Origin: Ichthyophonus hoferi
Lineage: Eukaryota; Opisthokonta; Ichthyosporea; Ichthyophonida; Ichthyophonidae
DNA: 10,622 nt
NCBI GenBank assembly: GCA_002751075.1
Contig: NAOQ01000044.1
Coordinates: 22,915 to 33,536 of the forward strand
Direction of reading: 5' to 3'
Positions 1 to 8,514 of the stretch are shown here, in pieces. The notes beneath the pieces are model-generated. The model searched no databases. It saw nothing but the letters and a program-made list of their open reading frames with translations, and was not told where the DNA came from. Every line of letters begins with the position of its first letter. Within the stretch, counting starts at the first letter, position 1. The position numbers were made by a program, and so were the translations under genes.

Positions 1-115
1 ACATACATACATAAATACATACATACATATATATACATACATACATACATATATATACATACATACATACATATATACATACACATACATACATAAATAC
101 ATACATACATATACA
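1..115. repeat. (ACAT)n / (TACA)n microsatellite
   Basis: This is imperfect tetranucleotide repeat with interspersed ATATAT and one ACAC interruption, reaching the left edge of the window, so its full length is unknown. It lies in the intron downstream of the exon at 178 in the sense direction. Confidence 0.95.
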
Positions 116-177
116 ACTAGACAAAAATAAAAAGATAAGCATTGAAAAAAAAACATGGTATAGCATTACACACACAC

Positions 178-395
178 CTTTTAAATTCTGTAGTACGAGT
201 ATCAATAGAAGTATCATCACTATAATAGCGATTAAAGCGTTCATTTGCCTGATGATTGGGACTCCACATTTTATAGTGATAGCTGAGTTGTCGAGCCCTC
301 TGTTTAACTAGAGCTTTACGTGCTCCATCTATGAAGTCTTCAAAATTTGTCTCTGCATCTAGCGATGACGATTGTAGTTCGGGTGCCCAGCTTAC
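178..395 (-). CDS. Coding exon of an unidentified protein: probable start of a folded domain
   Basis: This is the longest coding island in the left half, with 72 codons in one uninterrupted minus-strand frame. It begins VSWAPELQSSSLDAETNFED, then FIDGARKALVKQRARQLSYH, then YKMWSPNHQANERFNRYY and an acidic SDDTSIDTRTTEFK. The mix of charged, aromatic and hydrophobic residues suggests a folded, partly helical, soluble segment. Donor AAAAG|GTGTGT ends it at 177 in phase 2, so at least one further exon lies off the left edge. The acceptor is either cacatag (exon from 395, phase 0, matching the exon at 1534) or gtaag (exon from 390). The upstream sense sequence is (CATA)n rather than pyrimidine-rich. 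I cannot assign a family. It is part of the same transcript as 1534-1656 if phases are any guide. Confidence 0.72.
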
Positions 396-1533
396 CTATG
401 TGGTGTATGTATGTATGTGTTAACCTTTGTTGTTAGTGAAAAACGATGTGTAAAAACAGATAGATTTTGTTATTGTACAGGATGGCGGTGTATGTAGAGG
501 CAGTAATAACTGGCGTATGATAAGTTATGATAGGATATAATATAATACAACATTATCCGTTACCTTATAGATGTTGATAATAATAGTGGTGGATAGGGAT
601 TGGATGCCGTTTGGTCTTATTCAAAGTTACAATAAGTTGTATATATACCTTATATATATATATACTCTACGTATAAGCTATATTATGATTTTTTGATTCT
701 TTCTTGGACTGGCTATTACTAATACGTATGCAAATACTGTATATCGTTACTTTATATGGTTGTTATCTCCACTTAACTGCACTACATATACGTAAAACAC
801 TATATTTACTTTCTCCAACTCTGATATAAAAATACGTATGGATATTAAAAGTGGATCAATCATGAACCAAATTTAATTATTAACTCTATTAACTCTTGTG
901 GTTTATAGGAGAAAAAGTGAATTACTGCTCTCACACATAATTACAAAAACAGCGCACCTGATAATTGTTAGTATATACCCAATCAAATTAAATCGTTTAA
1001 AAGATATGTATCACCAAGAATAATAATATAAAGATTTATTAAAATAATACAATAGAAATAAAATATTAAAATATTAAAAAATAAAAAAATAAAGCTGACA
1101 AGATCAAAATGCAAAAAAAATAAAAAATGATGAAATGAATGTAAGCATGCCTGTATGTACATATACATATACAATACACACACAAACATACACAGAAACT
1201 AAACAGACAATCATGTTGTGGTAATACTAGCATATCAATTAGATTTAATTAATTAACTCGTTACTGAGTAACTAGCCTCCTACAGCGCCATTTGATTGGT
1301 TAATCTAATCCAGTCTTAATTAATTGAAATTGCCACTCTTTAAATAATTAGGGGTGCTATATTTAACCATAGATATTTTTATCCGTTACAATTTATCCAA
1401 TAAACATTATCTAAGTACAAATAGAATAGTATTTTGATTGGCCCGAGGCCCATTCACAATTAAACCATAGACACATTAATCTATGTCGTATGCACACATA
1501 TACCCAGATAAAACCGCATACTATTACTACTAC
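396..1533 (-). other. Probable intron (1.14 kb), no gene seen inside
   Basis: This lies between the coding islands at 1534 and 395, with GTAGTAG at the donor end. It is AT-rich throughout. It contains a short TA run (about 650-664), a near-perfect 13-nt palindrome GTTACTGAGTAAC at 1259-1271, and CATA-type sequence near 1142-1190 and 401-416. The open frame at 1189-983 is nearly all F, I, L and Y and I treat it as non-coding. A clean branch point or pyrimidine tract is not visible near the acceptor. Confidence 0.6.
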
Positions 1534-1656
1534 CTTCCGGTGGTGTGAGCGAGGTGGCCGCTGTGCTGGCATGAGTACTGATTGAAGAGAGGAAACAGAG
1601 TTGGAGCTCTGTGCCCGTCTAACCATGAGGCTACAATTTGGGACTTCTAAATCATT
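1534..1656 (-). CDS. Coding exon of an unidentified protein: Ser/Arg/Pro-rich linker
   Basis: Acceptor ttcctacccaatgcag lies just above 1656 and donor CGGAAG|GTAGTA at 1533. The 41 codons in phase 0 both ways begin NDLEVPNCSLMVRRAQSSNS, continue VSSLQSVLMPAQ and end RPPRSHHRK. The stretch is much richer in GC than the flanks and uses varied codons, unlike the F/I/L/Y-rich chance frames elsewhere. RRAQSSNS and similar basic-Ser clusters look like kinase or 14-3-3 target sites (inference). The ATG within the preceding intron edge (1662) is not needed as a start. It joins in frame to 3815 upstream and 395 downstream. No homologous family comes to mind; it is probably a disordered region. Confidence 0.72.
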
Positions 1657-1721
1657 CTGCATTGGGTAGGAACACGTCTATGGCAGCCATAGAGTATAAT
1701 ACCACAATGTAGGCGGAGGGG

Positions 1722-1866
1722 TTATGATGTGTTATGATATGATATGATGTATTATGATATATGTTATGATATGTTATGAAATGATATGATGTATTATGAT
1801 ATATGTTTTAATGTTTTATGAAATGTTATGATATAATATGATATGATATGATGTGTTTATGTTATG
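1722..1866. repeat. TTATGATATG-type tandem repeat with a 42-bp duplication
   Basis: The tract is built from ATGATATG and TTATG units. Within it, 1741-1782 and 1783-1824 are two copies of a 42-bp unit matching at about 38 of 42 positions by eye, so a segment of the array was duplicated as a block. It lies in the probable intron between the exons at 3815 and 1656. Confidence 0.9.
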
Positions 1867-2336
1867 GTGTTCGTGTAGTGTGGTAGTTGGATAAAAGGAA
1901 TAATACGTGTAAGTACGGTGCTGCTGGTTCAATAGATATCCATATATCTGTACATATACAATATAATATATACACATACTATAACAATATATATATATAT
2001 ATATGCTATTAAGATAAGCTAAGGCAAAATAAATAGGAAATCATTAGTGATCTATGATTACATAGGACACTATGACGATTAAAAATAAATAGAAAAAAAG
2101 AAAGAGAGGAAAGAAAGTAAGAAAAATACAAAGGAATAAAGGAATGAGTAAGAGATGATAGAATGAAAATAAGAAATAACGGACTTAGTTTCTTACACTT
2201 TATTGTAACTGTATTGATGCTAATGAGCTCCATGGGAGCATTTGTATTGTTTATATCTAGACTATTGTCTTCAGGTTAAAAGTATTGTAATGTTTATTTG
2301 ACCTCTCTTTAAAGTTCACTCTTCTAATCTAGATTA

Positions 2337-2464
2337 TGTATAGATATAGATATAGGTATAGGTATATAGGATAGGTATAGGATAGGTATAGGTATATAGT
2401 ATAGGTATAGGATAGGTATAGGTATAGTATATAGTATAAGTATAGTTATGCAGTATAGGTATAC
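2337..2464. repeat. TATAGG-type array with a 30-bp tandem duplication
   Basis: Units are GTATAG, GATAG and GTATATAG. Positions 2361-2390 and 2391-2420 are the same 30 bases with a single difference (G at 2370, T at 2400), indicating a recent block duplication. No CDS overlaps it that I accept. Confidence 0.92.
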
Positions 2465-2892
2465 CAGAATATATGATTATATTGAAGTAAATAGAAAGAA
2501 AAGAAAGTAAGAAGAGTGATAGGCCGATGGTTACCTGGTCAGACAAGACTATGGCCTCTACGGAGGAGAGAGTAGGTTGATCGGGGGGGACAAGGACTTC
2601 CTGTAGAACAGGAGAGGGTGAATAACGAGGTAGTTGGAGTATCTATATACTGATCTCTTTCCCTTTCTCTCCTTCTCCATTCCCCGTTTCTCGTTGACCC
2701 ACCTATCCTCCCGTCTAGGTATTGATTGTCCTATTGCATTTTTTCCCATCTCTCTCTCCTGGCTTTGTTTTGCTTCTGTGTCATTTAATATATTCCTATA
2801 TTCCCTCCTTAGCACACCCATACCTATCAAACCAAAGACAGTTATTCCTAATTTTTATTCTCTATTCTCGCTCACTTAATCTCTTTCTTTCT

Positions 2893-2912
2893 GTAGTATA
2901 GTATAGTATAGT
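2893..2912. repeat. (TATAG)n pentamer run
   Basis: This is a short perfect run of about four TATAG units, related to the TATAGG array 400 bp to its left. Confidence 0.8.
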
Positions 2913-2984
2913 GATTGTTGGTGATATATATGATTACCCATTGGATCATGTTTTTAAATATTATGGTGTGTTGAATTCATTGGC

Positions 2985-3003
2985 TATATATATATATATA
3001 TAA
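2985..3003. repeat. (TA)n run
   Basis: A dinucleotide TA run. A second one lies at 3095-3116 and a third at about 1986-2004; all are in the same probable intron. Confidence 0.85.
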
Positions 3004-3094
3004 TCTTCATATCATACTAAAGGTATCGTAATTGGTTTATAACATTTCCTCAATGCAACCTTTTTGTATTCCTATCTCGTAGTATTGCATATTA

Positions 3095-3116
3095 TTATAT
3101 ATATATATATATATAT
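3095..3116. repeat. (TA)n run
   Basis: A TA dinucleotide run of about eleven units, directly followed by a pyrimidine-rich block on the plus strand. Confidence 0.85.
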
Positions 3117-3607
3117 CCTATCACTTCTCCTCCTTGGCTATCCAGCCGCGCCACTTACTACCTCTTTTTGCACTCTTTCTATCCAACCCATACCACTCCC
3201 TAACCTTTCTCCTTATGATTCTCTCCTCTCCCCCATATTTCCCTCACTTATTCTTTCCTTTTATTCTATCTCCACGCCTTTCTTGTTATAGGCATTGACT
3301 ACTCTACTCTCCTTGTTTGTTACACGCTTTCCTTCTCTCTCTTGCTCTCACCAAGTTTTTGTTCCTCTCCTATACGCACAATAATTCTTGTAGATATATA
3401 GGTACATAACTATGTATATAGATACATGCATACATATAGACATACACGAACCCATTCTCTTTAAAATATGCCAACTAATCCACAACTTCTATTTTCAAAA
3501 ATAGATAAATGATGAATTCAAGTTAATTTTCAACACTAATATCAGCATTATATTGTCTCAATACCTCATGATATATATTTGAACCATAAAAATTTAATTA
3601 CTAATAC

Positions 3608-3616
3608 ATATGTATG

Positions 3617-3648
<32 letters not shown>
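3608..3648. repeat. (TATG)n microsatellite
   Basis: About nine TATG units with one TATA interruption. This is the same family of tetranucleotides as at 1-115, 9810-9949 and 10252-10304. Confidence 0.92.
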
Positions 3649-3814
3649 AACATCCAAAATTGCATGCTCTATTTACATTCCACTGCAATATGGTTTAGGG
3701 AAATTCATTCTTTAAATAATCTCCTGTAGTCCATTGGCTATATATCACAAATAGTGTAGACAATATAATCAAGTCATGTGACCTTAGAAATAGATGATTG
3801 GGTCTATATCATAC

Positions 3815-3883
3815 CTCGGTGTTAAGGTCTTCCCTGTCGCCATCCATACTGGGGTCATTAAATCCCATTTTCAGTCTTGGGGC
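3815..3883 (-). CDS. Coding exon of an unidentified protein, possibly the first coding exon of a second gene
   Basis: This GC-richer island has acceptor cttatag at 3884 and a consensus donor GAG|GTATGA at 3814. It encodes, in phase 0 at the exit, LKMGFNDPSMDGDREDLNTE; reading from 3883 adds APR in front. The ATG at 3868 sits in a good context (AAAATGG), so it could open a new gene with a 15-nt leader after the acceptor. Alternatively, splicing to the inner acceptor ccccaag at 3876 would put it in frame with the 4420-4357 island, giving KR-LKMG. The product is acidic and polar, as expected of a disordered N-terminal or linker segment. No domain is recognised. I am fairly sure it is coding, less sure which gene it belongs to. 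Confidence 0.65.
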
Positions 3884-4356
3884 CTATAAGAGGGTTTATA
3901 TAAGGTAAGGTGAAGAGGAAGAAAGAATGAGTGGGTTTATGCTTAGATATATATATATGTGTGAATGGATATATGTAAGTATAAGATGTTATTCATGCTA
4001 TTCAGGTATAGATAGATGTACGCCTGTGTGGAGATGACAGTGTGATAGACGGACTGAAAAAGAAAGGGAACGGCTGTAGTGTTCAGATTTCTTATTGAAT
4101 ATCTAAGGACTACAACAGGATAAATGAAATTAAATTGCGGTGAAACAATATAGATAAAGGAAGATAATAAAGCCTAAATAAAACATAAGATTATACCATA
4201 TAACAATATAACATATTGATGGGATGTTTATCAGGTAAGTTCCAATAGAAGGGCAATAATTATACTCCATTTATTAAAAGCTACGTGTGTGCATATATAG
4301 GCGAGATTGTAAATAAACTAAAATAGCTGTATAGTATGATGTCAACTTAAATTCAC
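3884..4356. other. Spacer or intron between kinase tail and left-hand exons
   Basis: This 0.47 kb stretch separates the island ending at 4357 from that starting at 3883. It is AT-rich, with an AATAAA (minus, 4275-4270), a TA run near 3948-3957 and a TATATAAAC motif on the minus strand at 3902-3894. If two genes are present, this is the intergenic gap. If one gene, it is an intron with the acceptor at 3876. Confidence 0.5.
4270..4275 (-). promoter_or_regulatory. Candidate polyadenylation signal AATAAA
   Basis: A canonical AATAAA lies on the minus strand about 80 bp beyond the TGA that would end the kinase gene at 4353. In DNA this AT-rich such hexamers arise often by chance, so it supports the terminal-exon model only weakly. 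No clear GU-rich element follows it. Confidence 0.3.
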
Positions 4357-4420
4357 CTTTTCCCTTCCAAGCTTCTTCGCTTTCGATTAACATCTACATA
4401 CCAAGGCCGATATCCTCCTC
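4357..4420 (-). CDS. Probable basic tail exon, possibly terminal exon of the PI4K type II gene
   Basis: This is a small island with acceptor gttgtttag at 4421. Joined by the single base left from 4866, it encodes GGGYRPWYVDVNRKRRSLEGK. The RKRR cluster makes a very basic end. Two readings are possible. If the donor AAAAG|GTGAAT at 4356 is used, the frame continues into the island at 3875. If it is not, the codons read AGG TGA, so the protein ends just after the basic cluster (stop at 4355-4353); an AATAAA on the same strand at 4275-4270 would then serve polyadenylation. I favour the terminal reading slightly because a plausible start codon follows downstream. The other two frames of this stretch contain stops. 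No family is recognised. Confidence 0.5.
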
Positions 4421-4865
4421 CTAAACAACGTTCTTAATCGAATGTAAGGGTATAGCTACCTTTACCCTAACGCTGCATTAGATAATGATGAAATAAATTG
4501 CGATAACTTATAAAACAAGAAAATACTAGGACGACTGAAGAGGGTAAGAAAAGAATAGGACAGTCACTCCTACCAAACATGGGAGTTAGGTTCACAACAT
4601 TGCAGGTACCAAAACTGTTTAAAGGGCGACGAAAAACCGTATCCATGGACTTAAGAGCGTGTTTTGCTGATAGAGTTTCAATAAAGAGTCTGAAAATGAA
4701 TAAAATATAAACGATGGTGCTATGACAACTTACCTAATAATATATATGCATGCAGCCCACCCAATGCTAGCTCTATGGAATATTTTAGTATTTCACACTT
4801 TTTTCTTTTCTTAGATATAATCACACAGAGTGCTTTCGTATTACAATCCTACTATATCCCTCCAC
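4421..4865 (-). other. Probable intron (445 bp) with a long open frame that does not fit
   Basis: It lies between the two tail islands. Acceptor-like ttcattttcag at 4690 is followed by a frame open to about 4475, starting LFIETLSAKHALKSMDTVF. Its entry phase does not match the exon at 4866 and no good donor matches both sides, so I leave it as intron. An alternative terminal exon in the matching phase would encode only about 23 residues before a stop. Confidence 0.45.
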
Positions 4866-4986
4866 CTATTTGTTCCTTCGCATATGGGTTTTCCCTTTTA
4901 ACTGGAACTCCGATTATTTTTGGATTTGCAAGTCGACCTTTTTTGGGATCGACCCGGCTCGTTAATTTACCGTAATGATATTGGTC
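4866..4986 (-). CDS. Probable C-terminal tail exon of the PI4K type II gene (function unknown)
   Basis: This island of clearly raised GC content is bounded by a strong acceptor (gatgcttttag) at 4987 and a donor (ATAG|GTGGAG) at 4865. It encodes 40 residues: DQYHYGKLTSRVDPKKGR, then LANPKIIGVPVKRENPYAKE and QI. The product is basic and rich in Lys, Pro and Asn, with no membrane segment. Its phase (0) fits the exit of the last kinase exon exactly, and it leaves one base that fits the next island. If the donor were not used, the frame would read GGGI and stop at TAG (4854-4852), an alternative C-terminus. I do not recognise the sequence. It could instead belong to the downstream gene. Evidence is splice sites, open frame and composition, not homology. 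Confidence 0.65.
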
Positions 4987-7632
4987 CTAAAAGCATCAAA
5001 AATAGTGTCCGTCTTATATGAGCCGATCTAATTCCAATTAAAAAAAAGCTTTTTGTCAGATTAGACTGGATAATACTATATAAAGCAAAACACGACTTAA
5101 ATCTATGTCTATATATGATAATTAAACTCCCTTAGAAAAGAATATCGTATTTGACTAAATAAAATTCCCCTAGTCTTAGCTTTCCTATTAATGCTTTTTA
5201 CTGATACCTCATTTACTCTAGCTAACAATAAACTAAATTGTGAATGATAGCAACAACCGTCAAAAACGGTTTATCAGAGCTCTATTGAAGTATAGATTCA
5301 ATAGATTAAGCTGGACAATCGGAATTAATTTTTTTTAAAATACACTACAAAAATGCTGATCAAGTAGCAAAATCAGTAATATGACGCATGCTTTTAATAT
5401 CTAATTAAAATAGACCAAATAAGAATTGAAAATATACCTTATGACATAGCATGCCTGTATGTTGTGAAACCCCAAGTTAAAAACCAAACAATGCAACAAT
5501 TGGTGTAGGCATAGTGAAGTGAAGCATAATGGTGGTTCAATACTACTTAGTAAGACTATGTCCGGCGCATCGGCAAATTTAATGTCGTATATATCTGAAA
5601 ACAAATCATTCACTTAAAGATAACCACAATATCTAGTATAGATTTTAGAAAAAAGCATATAAAATCTGTTATGAATTTTCTTATAAAAATGGTCATGTAC
5701 GGTAAATACGAATATAAACGAAAAGAAATTAAATTGAGAGAAAACTAAGCAAGTGATAGCATCAATCACAATATCTAATATCAAGATCATTGCAGCGAAT
5801 GATTGGCCATTATTAGCAGTTTATCTCGGCAATCAGGCTTAAACATGTGTGCTGCGCGCTCCCTATTGGATTAATTATATTGTCATCTATTAAGTAGCCA
5901 ATAACAATGCGATTAAATAGCATCAAATCAAATCACGCAGCTATTTACTCAATCTAAACATGACTTTAAAAATCCTGTCCATATCATTTTTAAGTATAGA
6001 TGGTATCAACTAAATTCATGTAACAATAAAATATTAATATTAGTCCAATTATCTATATAGTTAGTATAGCATCAAGTTATGAAATAAATAGTACCAGTAT
6101 TTTCATTTTCAAACCATTATTTAAGTTGGTTTTCATGTATTTCAATTATATATTCCATGTTAATCCATTGACATCTTATCACAATCCACATGCATATTAT
6201 TTATTACATATGTTATCTGTCCGTGACATTACGCTAATCAATTCTCTTAATGAATAATTCAATAATGATATGATAATATTAATGATTGAACGCAATTATA
6301 AATAATCTGAATGCTAAATTTTATTAATAAATATTAAACAATTGTGAATTGAATCGACTACAAAGTGCTTATTCTCCATTAACCAGTCAGTGATAATTAT
6401 GATTTTTTCAGTAACTAGTCAGAAGTATTAGAACTTTTTTTCTTTTCTTCAAGTTTAGATCTCGCCACTTATTTTACTATATCGGAGAATTACTTTGTAA
6501 GAAATAATTATACCGCAACCTCGTTGCTAGTGCGCGTTGACTCTTCGATTAATTAGAAAGGCTGCTCTATAATAAACAATATAATAATGATTGAACTAAA
6601 CATTATGTTGTCTATGGTCGCTGTGCCAGGTTATCTTTCAGCACCATGAAAAACATGGTTTATTTGTCGAGAATACCTGAATGGTAATATGGTTAAATAC
6701 AGTTAGCTACTCAGTACTCCCTATCTTTAATTTTAAATTGTTTATTATTTATCTCCTACCCAACTTTTAAGATAAAACATCAGCAATAAAATTATTATTT
6801 TATCCCCTCCGCCATCCCACACACTCCAACACCACATTCATATTTAAATAAAACAATTTCAAAATATATCATTACTAAAACAGCCTGATCTTACACGAAT
6901 GTCCTATATTCAAGTTAGAATAATACGAGAATAAATGAATATAGGATAGTAATGCCATATATAAAAGGCAACAAGTACACAAAAAATAAACCTTCTAACT
7001 AAAGCAAAAGATAATTATTATTAATCAATAATAGTAGTAATAGTAGTAATAAACAGATAATTAATAAAAACCTCAATATAATCGTAACAATGAACCAATA
7101 GTTAAAAAATAATTGCTTTATATCTTATGCACTTTCCATCCAATCACTCCTCTTATAGATGCTTACCTTGCTAAAAAAAAAAATAACACCAACATACTAC
7201 ATTCATAAATCTAATACACTATCGATGCAAAGATACCAGAATAATCTCATAGCCTTCATCACTCATTGTCTCTTTTTTTCGTCTTCTCCTTCAAATGGTC
7301 ACTCCCAGCTAGTATGCCATACTATATTATACTATACTATGTACACTCTAAAAACTAACCTAACAGACTCAAGTCAGCCAGCCCATAGATTAAAATACTA
7401 CAAACACTTTCAAATAAACCAATCAATAACTTGTCCTAATCTTATCCCACTGATATCATCCAATCAATAAATTATATTAATACATATATTACCCTACACG
7501 CACTCAACTGTGTAAAATAGGCATGGTGAGATGTATATATTGCAACCACTACATACATACACTTTTATGGTGTACGCATACAAACCCGATCATTCCAATC
7601 ATATATATATATAAATATACACATACACCTAC
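4987..7632 (-). other. Long probable intron (2.65 kb)
   Basis: The largest coding-free stretch is very AT-rich, with few microsatellites compared with the rest of the window. Points seen in it are the candidate exon at 5594-5438, three CCAAT pentamers within about 100 bp around a GC-richer patch (5802-5902), a perfect hairpin ACCATG-AAAAA-CATGGT at 6643-6659, and (TAG)n/(TAA)n-like sequence at 7015-7060. The plus-strand frame at 7159-7470 (103 codons) is low-complexity, with no recognisable motif. Confidence 0.5.
5438..5594 (-). other. Candidate exon or alternative 5' exon, unidentified
   Basis: An open minus-strand island has acceptor gatttgttttcag at 5595 and donor CATAAG|GTATAT at 5437. 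The frame reads IYDIKFADAPDIVLLSSIEP, then PLCFTSLCLHQLLHCLVFNL and GFHNIQACYVI. An ATG 19 bases above (5613, MNDLFSD) is in frame, so it could also be a first coding exon. Its exit phase (2) does not fit the exon at 4986 but does fit the inner acceptor of the exon at 3875. Composition is intermediate between exon and intron. It could be an alternative exon, a first exon of the left-hand gene, or chance. No family is recognised. Confidence 0.28.
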
Positions 7633-7755
7633 TTGGTATTTAAGAGTTCCATTTCTGCCAATGGTGCATACAGGCATGTGAATCAGTTCCCATGGACTCA
7701 GTTTATCTCGAAGTGCCTTGGAAAGATTCACAATTTGTCCTCTAAGCACTGAGGC
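7633..7755 (-). CDS. PI4K2: PI4K type II exon 6 of 6 seen (end of kinase domain)
   Basis: The 41 codons begin ASVLRGQIVNLSKALRDK and continue LSPWELIHMPV, matching human [27 protein letters not shown]. This is the normal end of the type II kinase fold. After HMPV the protein diverges (CTIGRNGTLKYQ). In human PI4K2A only about 30 residues follow this point, ending in an aromatic FFSWW. The reading frame here has no stop at the donor CAA|GTAGGT, so the transcript needs at least one more exon. The acceptor is aataatcag. Phase is 0 in and 0 out; a second GT six bases downstream (after CAAGTAG) would give phase 1. The next phase-compatible coding island is 2.6 kb away at 4986. Confidence 0.92.
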
Positions 7756-8514
7756 CTGATTATTCATTTAACTATGTTAATTAATTTGCTTATAACAAAA
7801 TTGATATGATTTATAATTAATATATTAAGCAAATTTATCGTGCTGATCAGTCCTGTTGCAATCTTTATCCTCTCCTACCTCTCTCCTTTCCTCTCTCTTC
7901 TCACGTTAACTTTCTTCTCATACATTCTCATTCCCTTTTCGAGCACATCCCTTCTTTCTTCTACAATCAATGTTTTCTATCCTTTTATTTTTTTTCCTTT
8001 GTACTGCAATCTATTTTCAAAGCCATTGCTTTGTATTATTCTTCCTTCCTATGATATTCGGCATGTTTTCATTTCCATTTCACTGTTTTATTTATGTTCT
8101 TATGACTACCATATTATGTCACTTCTCCTACTATATATATCGAATGATATGCCAGTAGGGTAGTAAAAACACAATCTATAAAAATCTATTAAAAAAAAAC
8201 CAAAAATAATCAAGAGCACAACATTATCCAATTACCTGGCCAATTATTTAAACATTTTTAAAACTAGAATAGTTTGGGATGTCTATCGGATTAGAAGTTA
8301 TCTTTTTTGTATTTCATTCCTTTTACTCGCTCATTTTCTCTCTCTCATTCCCTCTCTTCAGGTTCATGTCACAATTACCTACACAGAGAAAGATATATCC
8401 AAAACAACATCACAATCTAGCTTTAAAATTCATCATTAATTGGAGTAGAAAATCACTAGGCCCAACCATTAGGCCACAAATCTAATTAAAAGTTTATACA
8501 TTATACATATATAC
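7756..8514 (-). other. PI4K intron (759 bp), purine-rich in the sense direction
   Basis: It separates kinase exons 5 and 6. The plus strand is dense in CTCTC, CTTTCC and TTCTTC between about 7857 and 8110, so the transcript is purine-rich there. This creates long hydrophobic plus-strand frames (for example 7840-8163) that I do not regard as genes. Donor GTATAT and acceptor aataatcag bound it. Confidence 0.85.

Larger units (their letters stand above)
1657..3814 (-). other. Probable intron or spacer (2.16 kb) packed with simple repeats
   Basis: Between the islands at 3815 and 1656 I see TATGATATG-type repeats (1722-1866), a TATAGG array (2337-2464), two TA runs, a TATAG pentamer run, a (TATG)n run (3608-3648), and two blocks strongly pyrimidine-rich on the plus strand (about 2656-2890 and 3117-3372). 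Open frames of 70 to 90 codons inside the pyrimidine/purine blocks occur on both strands at once, as skewed composition produces without any gene. I find no exon here that I can support. Confidence 0.55.

Noticed and set aside
1230-1340. Possible MITE: TTAATTAATT-type ends facing each other
   Set aside because: The arms are low-complexity and match only loosely, and no target-site duplication could be recognised.
2558-2879. Opposing open frames of 90 (minus) and 81 (plus) codons
   Set aside because: Purine/pyrimidine skew keeps both strands open at once. The minus frame has some exon-like residues and a possible donor, but its exit phase does not fit the neighbouring exons and the content is low-complexity.
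3064-3291. Plus-strand frame of 75 codons with Pro/Leu/Ser
   Set aside because: It begins in a TA run and continues through a pyrimidine block; no splice borders or family resemblance.
4475-4689. Minus-strand frame after a good acceptor (ttcattttcag), starting LFIETLSAKHALKSMDTVF
   Set aside because: Its entry phase does not match the exon ending at 4866, and no good donor makes it compatible with both sides. Kept only as a note because an alternative terminal exon cannot be excluded.
7159-7470. Plus-strand frame of 103 codons
   Set aside because: No recognisable motif, Asn/Thr/Ser/Leu-rich as expected from AT-rich DNA, inside the long kinase intron, and no supporting splice or start context.
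7840-8163. Plus-strand hydrophobic frame of 107 codons that looks like a multi-span membrane protein
   Set aside because: It is a pyrimidine-rich block translated into Leu/Ser/Phe; two frames are open in parallel. It lies in a secure PI4K intron.
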